From positions 682,001 to 746,000 of the forward strand of contig JIAB01000001.1 in the NCBI GenBank assembly GCA_000687975.1: a DNA stretch of 64,000 nucleotides, written 5' to 3'. Within the stretch, counting starts at the first letter, position 1. Every line of letters begins with the position of its first letter. Both the position numbers and the translations under genes were made by a program. Below are positions 8,601 to 15,515 of the stretch, one piece after another. Below the pieces are notes generated by a model, which did no database searches, was not told the origin of the DNA, and worked only from the letters and a program-made list of their open reading frames with translations. This DNA comes from Lachnospiraceae bacterium AC2031 (GTDB taxonomy: Bacteria; Bacillota; Clostridia; Lachnospirales; Lachnospiraceae).

Positions 8601-9968
8601 GAACTCATTCATGCTTTGACAGAGGCAGTTATACTCATGAATTCGTTTAAATATGTCATATAAGTATTCAACAAACTCTTTAGTATTTGAATGAATCTCC
8701 TCTGGATTCTTAGCTATAAAGATTTTTTCCTCTTCGGCAAAGCCAGCTTCATTCTCTGAAAGATTAATATGATTCTTTCCCTTAACTATATTTATACTGA
8801 CTCCGTAAAGATAAACCTCACCCAGACCAACATCCTTCTGGGATGTGATAATGATAGAAATATCCTGATACTTTGGCATCTCCATATTGAAAACTGGCTT
8901 TGGATAAGAAGTATTTCTGTTACCTATGGTCCTATCTCGAAGTGCACTTATCACATCTGACATATATCCAAGGCGATTTTTCAAGAAGCCTGACTCTTCC
9001 TTCAATCTGTCACTATTGTCTAGATCTGATATATATTCTTCAAACTCATCCAGTGTACGAGGAATCTCAGGATTCTTCCTGAACATCTCCTGTGTACGTG
9101 GTGTCATATATGGCATCAGTAGAACTGGTTCATGTTCCTTCGCCCACTTAGTACAGTGCTCCAGATTACCGCACCACTCACAGTTTTGAGAAAGACAGTA
9201 TTGAAGACATTCATCAAGTTTCGCACCGATATCTGTTCCGGTTAGCTCATCTTCAATACCTCTCATTCTTTCAATGACCTCTGGAAGTGCTGCATTAAAG
9301 TATGAATCAACAAAAGTACTTATATCACCTGTACTGAAGCTTTTAGGATCATCCGCTTTAAATGGCCAGACATAGCCTGTTGTTTCATCCACATATCCTG
9401 GAATATCATGTTCTTTAAGGATTGCTTTAAGCATGCGAATATAAACCACAATCTGAACCTTGTGATTAATCTTTGCACGTTTTGCATGTTTCATATCAAT
9501 AACGGAAAACTTTGGACAGGCTCTTTCCTCATCGTACTCAACCCTGACAAGATCAGACATAGAATCATTCCAAATAATCTGAGATCTGTCCACCTTGGAC
9601 ATATAATCATTACAGAATATATCATTAATATAAAGAACTGCCTGATAGATATACCCCGGCTTTGCTTCTCTAAGAAAACGTGTGGTTTCATCTCTTCGAT
9701 GAGCAGCCAGGGCTTCTCTATCAGCTTTACTAAGAGACATATCATCGCCAGGAACCATGGCAACATATTCGCCACGTTCTTCTAGTTTACATAACACTTC
9801 TGTTTCCCAGACTTCACCAGCCTGCTTTGCTACCATATTGAAGTCTTTATCTTCATCCCAGCCGATCATTTTTCTATCATGGTTGCTGAGACCGTCGTAG
9901 ACCATATATCTATCACAGTTATGAACGAAATAATCACCAATTCTGGATGGTGATATCTTGTATCTCAT
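5649..9968 (-). CDS. Dna2-like nuclease/helicase: Fe-S PD-(D/E)XK nuclease fused to SF1B helicase
   Basis: Very large (1439 residues) DNA-processing enzyme. The N-terminal third looks like a Cas4/AddB/Dna2-type nuclease: a Cys near residue 18 (HNCDRY), the active-site strand VIDMKHAK near 155-162, a QIVVY motif near 172, and a CxxCxxxxxC cluster near 255-270 that would complete a 4Fe-4S site. The C-terminal half is a UPF1/Dna2-type helicase: Walker A GPPGSGKT near 903, DEAS box near 1077, VGDENQL motif III, a GTVDKLQGQE motif V and a SITRGKKK motif VI near 1360. The middle third (about 370-850) has no firm assignment. The ATG at 9968, with GAGG upstream, is preferred over the GTG at 9980. The stop of the XRE gene is 12 bases upstream, so the two are probably co-transcribed. 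Closest concept: TM0106-like RecB nuclease-helicases. Likely role, inferred: repair or defence. Confidence 0.85.
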   Translation of the reverse strand: MRYKISPSRIGDYFVHNCDRYMVYDGLSNHDRKMIGWDEDKDFNMVAKQAGEVWETEVLCKLEERGEYVAMVPGDDMSLSKADREALAAHRRDETTRFLREAKPGYIYQAVLYINDIFCNDYMSKVDRSQIIWNDSMSDLVRVEYDEERACPKFSVIDMKHAKRAKINHKVQIVVYIRMLKAILKEHDIPGYVDETTGYVWPFKADDPKSFSTGDISTFVDSYFNAALPEVIERMRGIEDELTGTDIGAKLDECLQYCLSQNCEWCGNLEHCTKWAKEHEPVLLMPYMTPRTQEMFRKNPEIPRTLDEFEEYISDLDNSDRLKEESGFLKNRLGYMSDVISALRDRTIGNRNTSYPKPVFNMEMPKYQDISIIITSQKDVGLGEVYLYGVSINIVKGKNHINLSENEAGFAEEEKIFIAKNPEEIHSNTKEFVEYLYDIFKRIHEYNCLCQSMNEFLSVQGYVMDNYESYNLEEGLFAELLDDTIDTEYRNKLLAIIFWLQGERMITDSAIQGEDIGDEFPLVVLSSIIGRLYVIPGFISNNFEDISKAFSQQYDNEKGKKYSSPLSNAIKSEPINDIWHGKKNDDPEKKDEIKSTRIEKLSNYILKRLYIERRIIGEIQGKDSRHSGIKRAAAPFALVTINESMDDRIAKLYIEQKYEQLLSFHDTKRVRMGDLSEAASDGKILKVRVISETYQSESMVCFPGGRPKKLDGCYCEYEVINKDSFFQDPWFAAIVAETNEIAADELARINEKKSLYIPDIPEEGSGYHQNFFHTAYFDNMEFCYEGGRMIIKGQRMGGTEYKSGTELYLVERFTDIVGDKTVQKLIRGISNPLILYPEGQHPDESGHMVDNYGGYQEKSSDLRLEQYKERVEKYARVDGMTFSPSQRRAFKQFFEKNVTLLLGPPGSGKTDFIARAVIALAGFFKERYNYNMSILVTANSHAAINNILEKLDEKIQANVFSEDCFEKDYLPQIVKLDKYDQDKKESPIPGIKVYERWYPYGVNEETGRRFLDMNPSVPVLPKLLEIFETRKADGILYEYDIDRPLVVGATSNACQYTRDRMEGDRFHPYSYPGFDIVIIDEASQVKTSDALVAMDWSNRSTRFMIVGDENQLSPIIKGKYEAPEDTPDIYGSIFRTFYNIAERCDMDYLCQLEENFRMNEILDRYPGEKIYDVDILAGTASKDRNGYHAYTDEIIGDKIKNQKLTLINEDEIKTKENLLDDELMRKVLDPEYPLILIKLSGGKAAEKQSLEIRLATEITRLLKEHMVDKELNPYLTEGEFWGDSNHKGAFAIISPHHEHINRLKDQISEELGMDRDSLYIGTVDKLQGQEREAVVVSYGISNIEKALSEIEFIYSRNRLNVSITRGKKKTIVILTDVLLDKPIELLDVDDESIEQGISFMCDFDKFMRKIEVDTAIDHDTKVDESNGISIEIMRKKVSD

Positions 9969-9980
9969 GCTATGCCTCAC

Positions 9981-10334
9981 TTACTTCTTCTTGATACCAG
10001 CTATTTCATAATAAGCGAGTAAAAGCTTCTTTAGCTTTTCCTCATCAAGATCTTTCCCACCTTCAGCTATCTCAAACATTATCTTATCTTCGTTTCTATC
10101 TAGAACTATCGATTGTTGTTCCGACTTATTTTTTTGTCCTGTTAAATAATCTACGCTGGTTCCTAAAACCTGGGCCATCTGCGTTATCGTGGCATGAGTA
10201 GGTTTACGAGTTCCCTTCTCATACCTAACATATGAACTCTGAGGAATATTCATTCGGCGAGCTGCCTCAACCCTTGTTATACAAAGTGCTTCACGAGCTT
10301 TTTTCAAGTTTTCTGGAATTAGTATTGGTTGCAT
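9981..10334 (-). CDS. XRE-family HTH transcriptional regulator
   Basis: About 117 residues. The helix-turn-helix near residues 8-65 contains TRVEAARRMNIPQSSYVRYE and a typical XRE tail with LGTSVDYLTG. The C-terminal half is charged, with a DLDEEKLKKLLLAYYEI helix that may mediate dimer or ligand contacts. The ATG at 10334 is chosen because the HTH starts right after it; an upstream in-frame extension is Cys/Phe-rich and implausible. It is immediately upstream of the nuclease/helicase and divergent from the small toxin-like gene, so it may control one or both. Confidence 0.85.
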   Translation of the reverse strand: MQPILIPENLKKAREALCITRVEAARRMNIPQSSYVRYEKGTRKPTHATITQMAQVLGTSVDYLTGQKNKSEQQSIVLDRNEDKIMFEIAEGGKDLDEEKLKKLLLAYYEIAGIKKK

Positions 10335-10364
10335 ATTCTTTACCTCACAAAAAAACATAAAACA

Positions 10365-10404
10365 ACTGCATGTCAAACAATAATAATGTGTTTAACCATG
10401 CAGT
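10365..10404. promoter_or_regulatory. Inverted repeat in XRE/toxin divergent intergenic region
   Basis: ACTGCATG (10365-10372) is repeated inverted as CATGCAGT (10397-10404) with 24 bases between. A minus-strand TTGACA (10376-10371) overlaps the left arm and could be the -35 box for the XRE operon. This is a candidate operator for the XRE protein. The right arm also overlaps the putative 5' end of the toxin transcript. Confidence 0.4.
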
Positions 10405-10650
10405 CGGGGGACGTGCTCCTCACCTAACTCGGAAGCGGTGTTGTTCCGAAAGGAGGTGAGGCCTATGAGTAAATATGAAGTTATTACCACTGTAATATCG
10501 ATAATCAAGCTAATTATCGGACTAGTTAAACTTTATTTTGCCCATAAGAAAAGCCGTCCTGACGTTCGACAGCGGAAGAACGGCTAATCTTATTACTAAT
10601 CAACTCCGCTAACCGGGTCGGGTGATGTGCACTCACCCTCCGACTGCTTC
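10399..10650 (+). ncRNA. Structured toxin mRNA with SD-sequestering stem and 5'-3' end pairing
   Basis: CCTCACCT (10418-10425) is exactly complementary to AGGTGAGG (10454-10461), which contains the Shine-Dalgarno sequence. Inside it a second stem TCGGAA/TTCCGA (10429-10434/10444-10449) closes the hairpin. The 5' segment GCAGTCGGGGG near 10400 can pair with CCCTCCGACTGC near 10635-10646, bringing the transcript ends together. Such folding is a hallmark of type I toxin messages. Transcript ends are inferred. Confidence 0.5.
10465..10587 (+). CDS. Small hydrophobic peptide, putative holin-like type I toxin
   Basis: 40-codon reading frame with an excellent AGGAGGTGAGG ribosome binding site. The peptide starts MSKYEVITTVISIIKL, continues with a hydrophobic segment IIGLVKLYFA, and ends in a basic tail with HKKSRPDVRQRKNG. 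One transmembrane helix plus a charged tail, and an MSxYE start, resemble Hol-Tox/TxpA-like type I toxins. The ribosome binding site is locked in a stem, as expected for such genes. No antitoxin RNA can be identified from sequence alone. It lies divergent from the XRE-nuclease/helicase pair. The family assignment is from memory of the pattern and is moderately sure. Confidence 0.6.
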   Translation: MSKYEVITTVISIIKLIIGLVKLYFAHKKSRPDVRQRKNG

Positions 10651-10708
10651 GTTAAGCACATTATATAAGAATATCAAAAAAATGTCAAAAGCATTTTTTA
10701 TATTTTGT

Positions 10709-11956
10709 TTACATAGGACGTGGATTTGCGCAGGCTGTACATACATCGCCTGTATTGGTTGTTCCACAACAATCACATACCCACTGGCCACCTGCCTGCA
10801 TCTGGCCAAACTGACCCGGCATTCCCATGCCCTGCTGTGGCATACCTTGCTGTGGCATTCCGCCCATCTGACCTGGCATTCCCATGCCCTGCTGTGGCAT
10901 ACCCTGCTGTGGCATTCCACCCATCTGTCCTGGCATTCCCATGCCTTGCTGCATGCCCTGCATCTGCTGCTGTCTCTGCTGCTGCATCATCTGGCTCTGC
11001 ATGTCATTTCCAGCAAGACCATCCATAGCTGCTCCTGCAACGGCGCCGATAGCCTGTCCAGCAAGACCACCGATGCCACCAGCCATAGCATTACCCATCT
11101 GGCCCATGCCACCTTGCATTCCCATGCCGCCTTGCATTCCACCCATCTGGTTCATACCGCCCTGCATTCCCATGCCGCCTTGCATTCCACCCATCTGGTT
11201 CATGCCGCCTTGCATTCCACCCATCTGGCCCATGCCGCCCTGCATTCCCATGCCGCCTTGCATTCCGCCCATCTGGCCCATGCCGCCCTGCATTCCCATG
11301 CCGCCTTGCATTCCGCCCATCTGGCCCATGCCACCTTGCATACCCATTCCCATGCCCATACGGCCACCAGAAAGAGCCTGCTGAATCTGCATACCCATCT
11401 GTTCGAAGTTATTATATGACATATCGCCTCTCTGCTTTGGACGACTTGACATAGTTGTAAGTTCGAACTTAATCTCGTCAAAATATGGTGAATTAACATT
11501 TATAGTTGTCTCAAACTCATAAGAATACTCATATCTTCTAGGATTATAAGGAACATTCTTTCCCTCTGAATCCTTTCTGAACAGCTCCTTCTTATGTTCC
11601 TGAGCCTCAGTAAATACGCTTGAAACCTGGCTGATATCAATAATATCAGGATTTGTAGATCTCCAGTCACGTGCTGATGATACTGCAAATGTTCCTGTGT
11701 TCTGATCAACATAAACCTTTGTATCGTTTCCAAGAACCATAGTTGGATTGAACGCAGCAACTCTCTGCTTGTTCTGCTCACGATACTCAAGATGCTGCTT
11801 TATCTCATCAAGAGTTGTATGTCTTCTTCCTGATAAGAATGGAGAAAGCTTAGATGCGCAGTTCTTGCACATATTACCATCCTCCAGCTTACGGTTACCC
11901 ATAAGGCTTATCTTCTCCCCACAGATATCACAGAATTTTGCATCAAAAAGTCCCAT
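10709..11956 (-). CDS. DUF4428-type protein with Met/Gly/Gln repeats and C-terminal zinc ribbon
   Basis: 415 residues in three parts. Residues 1-40 form a small zinc-binding domain (CDICGEKISLMGNRKLEDG...CKNC) like DUF4428. Residues about 45-195 are a folded globular region. Residues about 198-390 are a low-complexity tract built on units such as GGMGQMGGMQGGMGMQ, followed by Gln/Met-rich segments. The end is a second zinc ribbon (WVCDCCGTTNTGDVCTACA). The Met-rich tract could bind metal or drive condensation, but no function is known. Expansions of the repeat create long open frames on the other strand, which are not genes. Confidence 0.8.
   Translation of the reverse strand: MGLFDAKFCDICGEKISLMGNRKLEDGNMCKNCASKLSPFLSGRRHTTLDEIKQHLEYREQNKQRVAAFNPTMVLGNDTKVYVDQNTGTFAVSSARDWRSTNPDIIDISQVSSVFTEAQEHKKELFRKDSEGKNVPYNPRRYEYSYEFETTINVNSPYFDEIKFELTTMSSRPKQRGDMSYNNFEQMGMQIQQALSGGRMGMGMGMQGGMGQMGGMQGGMGMQGGMGQMGGMQGGMGMQGGMGQMGGMQGGMNQMGGMQGGMGMQGGMNQMGGMQGGMGMQGGMGQMGNAMAGGIGGLAGQAIGAVAGAAMDGLAGNDMQSQMMQQQRQQQMQGMQQGMGMPGQMGGMPQQGMPQQGMGMPGQMGGMPQQGMPQQGMGMPGQFGQMQAGGQWVCDCCGTTNTGDVCTACANPRPM
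10790..11360 (-). repeat. Intragenic Met/Gly/Gln-coding tandem repeats
   Basis: Degenerate repeats of roughly 30-50 bases encoding variants of GGMQGGMGMQGGM, with a second array encoding GMPGQMGGMPQQGMPQQG. Copies are nearly identical at the DNA level, suggesting recent slippage or recombination. Repeat number is likely to vary between strains. Confidence 0.8.
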
Positions 11957-11994
11957 ATTAAAAACCTCCCTATGTTATAAATACTATATATTCA

Positions 11995-12013
11995 GTTCTG
12001 AAAATTTCAGAAC
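11995..12013. promoter_or_regulatory. Perfect 19-base palindrome upstream of the DUF4428 gene
   Basis: GTTCTGAAAATTTCAGAAC is fully symmetric around one central base and lies 39 bases upstream of the DUF4428 start, next to an AT-rich TATAGT/TATAAC region. Position and symmetry fit a dimeric repressor operator. A further stem ATATCATCC/GGATGATAT lies at about 12050-12072, downstream of the CoA-transferase gene. Confidence 0.4.
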
Positions 12014-12118
12014 CAGATACCGTTATCATAGCAAATATCATATACCTTGTATATCATCCCTAAGGATGATATTTTATTTTTTCCAAAGTATTCTGCTGAG
12101 TCCTTCTTCGCTATAAAT

Positions 12119-13459
12119 TTATCTCTTATTTGAACGGCGCCAGATTTTTCTACTCTCAGCCTCCTTGATCAGCTCATCACGAAAATCCGGGTGGGCTATG
12201 GAGATAAGATCCTCAGCACGCTCCCAGGTGGATTTTCCTTCCAGATTTATAACACCAAACTCAGTAGCTATAAAATAAACCTGACTACGAGGCGAGGTAA
12301 TAATGTCGCCGTTAAATTGCGGTGTAATACAAGATTTATAAGAGCCGTCTTTTTCCTTAAAACGTGAAGCCATACAGATAAATGCTTTTCCCCCGTGTGA
12401 TGCCGAAGCACCTGTAAGGAAGTCCAGCTGTCCACCTGTACCACTTATATGTCTACCCGCAAAGCTTTCCGATGCCACCTGTCCATAAAGATCCACAGCA
12501 ACGCATCCATTTATCGAAACCATGTTATCTATCTGTGCAATGACAAATGGCCTGTTAACGTATTCTATCGGATACGCAGCAACTCCCGGATTATCATCCA
12601 GCCACTCATACAGCTCAGTTGAACCGACTGCACATCCAAAGACGCCCTTTCCTCTATCTATTGTTTTACGTTTATTGGTAAGTTTACCCGAACGGTATAG
12701 TTCTAGATACGCATCCGTGCAAAGCTCGGTATGCATTCCAAGATCCTTGATATCAGACTCTGAAAGAAGCGCACCTACTGCATTAGGAATACTACCTATT
12801 CCAAGCTGAAGAGTTGCTCCATCCACGATATAAGGAATTATATGACTTGCTATCTTCCAGTCCAGTTCACGAGGCTGTACAGGTAGCAGATTTTTAAATG
12901 GTGCATGCTCGCCCTCAACGATATAGTCGATATCTGATATATGGATGCATTCATTTGAACCGCCATGAATTCTTGGCATATGTTCATTTACTTCAACAAT
13001 AACGATATCAGCCTTTTCACAGATTGGGCCTGCAACACCAGTATTAACTGAAAAATTAAAATAGCCGTGCTTATCCATAGGAGCCACACTAACCATTACC
13101 ACATTTACATCAATAAAGAATTCGTAATATGCGGCATTGTACTGGAACACCATAGGTATGTAGTAGCAAAGTCCTCGGTCAGTAAGCTTTCTCTCGTAGG
13201 AAGAACAGTGCCAGCTATGATATACAAAATGTTCCTGCGAAGGATCACATTCTGCAACCTCTATAGGTCCTGGTATCAGATTACCTCGGATCTTCACTTC
13301 CTCCAGCTCATCTCTTCTCCTAGCCAGAGCAGCATCAAGAAGAACCGGCATACCAAGCGAACTGGTGTAATCAACCCAGTCCCCGCTTTTTACTACTTTT
13401 ACTGCTTCTTCAGGAGTACGAAGTTTTTCCTTATACTCCCTGCTATAATCACGTAACAT
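12119..13459 (-). CDS. but: Acetyl-CoA hydrolase/transferase family, probable butyryl-CoA:acetate CoA-transferase
   Basis: 446-residue class I CoA-transferase with both family halves. The CoA-binding loop LGIGSIPNAVG and the block GMHTELCTDAY, whose Glu near residue 244 is the candidate covalent catalytic residue, are visible, as is the C-terminal GRHISGTGGQLDF region. The length and the HISGTGGQLDF signature resemble the butyryl-CoA:acetate transferases of butyrate-producing Lachnospiraceae, which release butyrate and form acetyl-CoA. 4-hydroxybutyrate CoA-transferase is the main alternative. It stands alone, without other butyrate pathway genes nearby. Confidence 0.75.
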   Translation of the reverse strand: MLRDYSREYKEKLRTPEEAVKVVKSGDWVDYTSSLGMPVLLDAALARRRDELEEVKIRGNLIPGPIEVAECDPSQEHFVYHSWHCSSYERKLTDRGLCYYIPMVFQYNAAYYEFFIDVNVVMVSVAPMDKHGYFNFSVNTGVAGPICEKADIVIVEVNEHMPRIHGGSNECIHISDIDYIVEGEHAPFKNLLPVQPRELDWKIASHIIPYIVDGATLQLGIGSIPNAVGALLSESDIKDLGMHTELCTDAYLELYRSGKLTNKRKTIDRGKGVFGCAVGSTELYEWLDDNPGVAAYPIEYVNRPFVIAQIDNMVSINGCVAVDLYGQVASESFAGRHISGTGGQLDFLTGASASHGGKAFICMASRFKEKDGSYKSCITPQFNGDIITSPRSQVYFIATEFGVINLEGKSTWERAEDLISIAHPDFRDELIKEAESRKIWRRSNKR

Positions 13460-13475
13460 CTAATGTCCCCCGAAA

Positions 13476-15452
13476 CTAATCTGTAACGCCGAGAATCTCT
13501 CGGATGAAATCCTCCTTCGGTATCGGCTTTGAGAAGTAGAAGCCCTGCTGATAATCAACCCCTAAATCCTCAAGCAGGTGTATCTGTGACTCTGTCTCAA
13601 CGCCTTCTACTACTATCTTCTTTTTCATCTGACGAATCATATTGATGCTATTAGTAAGAATTGTCATTCCCAGGTCACCCTTCTCAGCTGCCCAAAGAAT
13701 ACTCTTATCTATCTTAACCACATCAAAGTCCAGAGAAAAGATTGACTGAATGTTGGAATAACCTGTTCCATAATCATCCATTGCAAACTGATATCCACTG
13801 GACTTCAGTTCAGTAATAATCTCCCCAAGCTTTTTATAGTCATCAGCACCAACTGATTCTGTAATCTCAAATGTGATCATATGCTTATCAACCTTATAGC
13901 TATCAACTATCTGGTTGATGCGGTCAACAAAGCCCTTCTGCATACATTGGATCATTGATAAGTTTACATTTAATGTACGCATTCCCGCTCTTTCAGGAAT
14001 ACCACTTTCAATAAACTCACAAACCTTACCAAGAACCATGTTATCCACGTCATCGATAAGTCCCATCTGTTCAATTACTGGAATGAATTCATCTGGGAAT
14101 ATTGGACCAAGTTCCTTGTCATGAAGTCTGAGGAGAGCCTCAGCACCATAAAGCTTCTTTGTACTCAACTCATAAACAGGTTGATAATAAACTTCAAAGC
14201 CTTCTTCAGCCAGACCTCGGTGAATAGCATTTTCCACCTCAGTTCTTCTAAGCAGATATCCCAAATCATCCCCTTCCAGTACCTGCTTATCCAGCTGCTT
14301 TGGAATAGGACTATCAATAAAGAAGAATACCTCTTCGACTGTTTTAAAATCATTTGGAATGTTTGCCTTGATGATCACTGGATTCAGACTGGTCTTTGTC
14401 TTACCCATGTTCCAGTTGCCCTTAAAACGTGCAAGTAAATCTTCAGTCAATTCATCAATAGAAATCATAGGCTCATAGTTTTTAAACAATTTTCTAAACT
14501 TTCGCTGATGATCCTCCGTATCCTTATCACCAAGAAGGATAATGAACTGGCTAGGATCAATGTTATAGATATAGAATCTCTGAACCTTAGTTTTCAGATA
14601 TTCAGCAATATCATTTGTCAGATTATTAATATTAGTAAGACCTATACTTCTAAGACTTGTTCCTACGTCTGTGATCCTGAGACTCAGAATATTACAGCTA
14701 AGACCCAGCTTAATATTTGTTTCCAGATCAATCTCCAGACCATGACGATTATATATTGCCGTCTCCGCCATAATACGGTCATCTTCATTCTCCATAAGAA
14801 GCATTATGCCAAGAGCTCCCAGTGCCTCAGCAAAAAGTTCGCATCTAATATCTGGATAAACAAACTGAATCGCAAGACCTAAAACAACTACACCCATGAA
14901 ACAAAGAATAGAGAGTCGTTTTTTAATTGTCATCGCATTCCAATACTTGGATATGCACGCAATAGCAAGACACATATAAACCGCTGAAATAACATATACA
15001 ACATATTCAGCAGGGCCTCGTTGAAATTCACCATTTTTGTGATAGAACAGGACTTCTGTTACAGGATTTGAAAGGACCAGTAATTCCATAAAAACTATAG
15101 GAATACTGAAAATGACCACCTGAAAATCTCTTCTCTTTTTTATAGCATCCGTTAAACACAGCTCATAAAAGAAGAAAACTGGTGCAATAAGAACATGAAA
15201 CATGAAGTACATGATATGACATACTTCATCAATAAACATGCATGTATCTGATTTAGTGATGTATGGTTTCATAAACTCTGATACGGTCTCAGTAACAGAG
15301 TTTGCCATAATAATTCCAACCATAAGAATAAACGCCAGATTATGAGCTCTATCCGTTCTTCTCTGAATGATTGATTGCATTAAAATAGTAAATGACACAA
15401 GAAATGCCACTGCATAGAATGCGGTATGGAATTCATCAATAATCAAATGCAT
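13476..15452 (-). CDS. Membrane-bound cyclic-di-GMP phosphodiesterase (degenerate GGDEF plus EAL)
   Basis: 658 residues. The N-terminal ~215 residues hold about seven hydrophobic helices, a probable membrane sensor. The middle (about 220-390) resembles a GGDEF fold but lacks the catalytic GGDEF motif. The C-terminal EAL domain keeps the residues for hydrolysis: EALLR near 437, AMDDYGTGYSN near 560, VKIDKS, and VEGVETESQ. It should therefore break down c-di-GMP, perhaps with the degenerate domain sensing GTP. The start has weak upstream signals, but the hydrophobic N-terminus supports it. Confidence 0.9.
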   Translation of the reverse strand: MHLIIDEFHTAFYAVAFLVSFTILMQSIIQRRTDRAHNLAFILMVGIIMANSVTETVSEFMKPYITKSDTCMFIDEVCHIMYFMFHVLIAPVFFFYELCLTDAIKKRRDFQVVIFSIPIVFMELLVLSNPVTEVLFYHKNGEFQRGPAEYVVYVISAVYMCLAIACISKYWNAMTIKKRLSILCFMGVVVLGLAIQFVYPDIRCELFAEALGALGIMLLMENEDDRIMAETAIYNRHGLEIDLETNIKLGLSCNILSLRITDVGTSLRSIGLTNINNLTNDIAEYLKTKVQRFYIYNIDPSQFIILLGDKDTEDHQRKFRKLFKNYEPMISIDELTEDLLARFKGNWNMGKTKTSLNPVIIKANIPNDFKTVEEVFFFIDSPIPKQLDKQVLEGDDLGYLLRRTEVENAIHRGLAEEGFEVYYQPVYELSTKKLYGAEALLRLHDKELGPIFPDEFIPVIEQMGLIDDVDNMVLGKVCEFIESGIPERAGMRTLNVNLSMIQCMQKGFVDRINQIVDSYKVDKHMITFEITESVGADDYKKLGEIITELKSSGYQFAMDDYGTGYSNIQSIFSLDFDVVKIDKSILWAAEKGDLGMTILTNSINMIRQMKKKIVVEGVETESQIHLLEDLGVDYQQGFYFSKPIPKEDFIREILGVTD

Positions 15453-15475
15453 ACACTTCCCCTTAGTGTACTAAA

Positions 15476-15502
15476 ATAGTGTAACATTTTCCCCAACACT
15501 AT
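15476..15502. promoter_or_regulatory. Inverted repeat upstream of the EAL gene
   Basis: ATAGTGT (15476-15482) and ACACTAT (15496-15502) form a 7-base inverted repeat with a 13-base spacer. A further TAGTGTA copy sits just beside it. This is a possible operator in the 63-base gap between rqcH and the EAL phosphodiesterase gene. Confidence 0.3.
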
Positions 15503-15515
15503 CTTAGCAAATACA

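Noticed and set aside
9969-9980. GTG at 9980 as start of the nuclease/helicase
   Set aside because: It directly abuts the XRE stop and has no spaced ribosome binding site; the ATG at 9968 has GAGG at the right distance.
10790-11360. Regularly spaced repeats resembling a CRISPR array
   Set aside because: Repeats are codon-based, in frame and vary in unit length; there are no unique spacers and no cas genes.
10622-11419. Long plus-strand reading frame rich in His/Ser/Ala/Leu
   Set aside because: It is the antisense shadow of the Met/Gly repeats of the DUF4428 gene; no ribosome binding site and no plausible product.
12051-12072. Terminator after the CoA-transferase gene
   Set aside because: The stem ATATCATCC/GGATGATAT is present but is followed by ACAAGG, not a T tract, so it is noted only as a hairpin.
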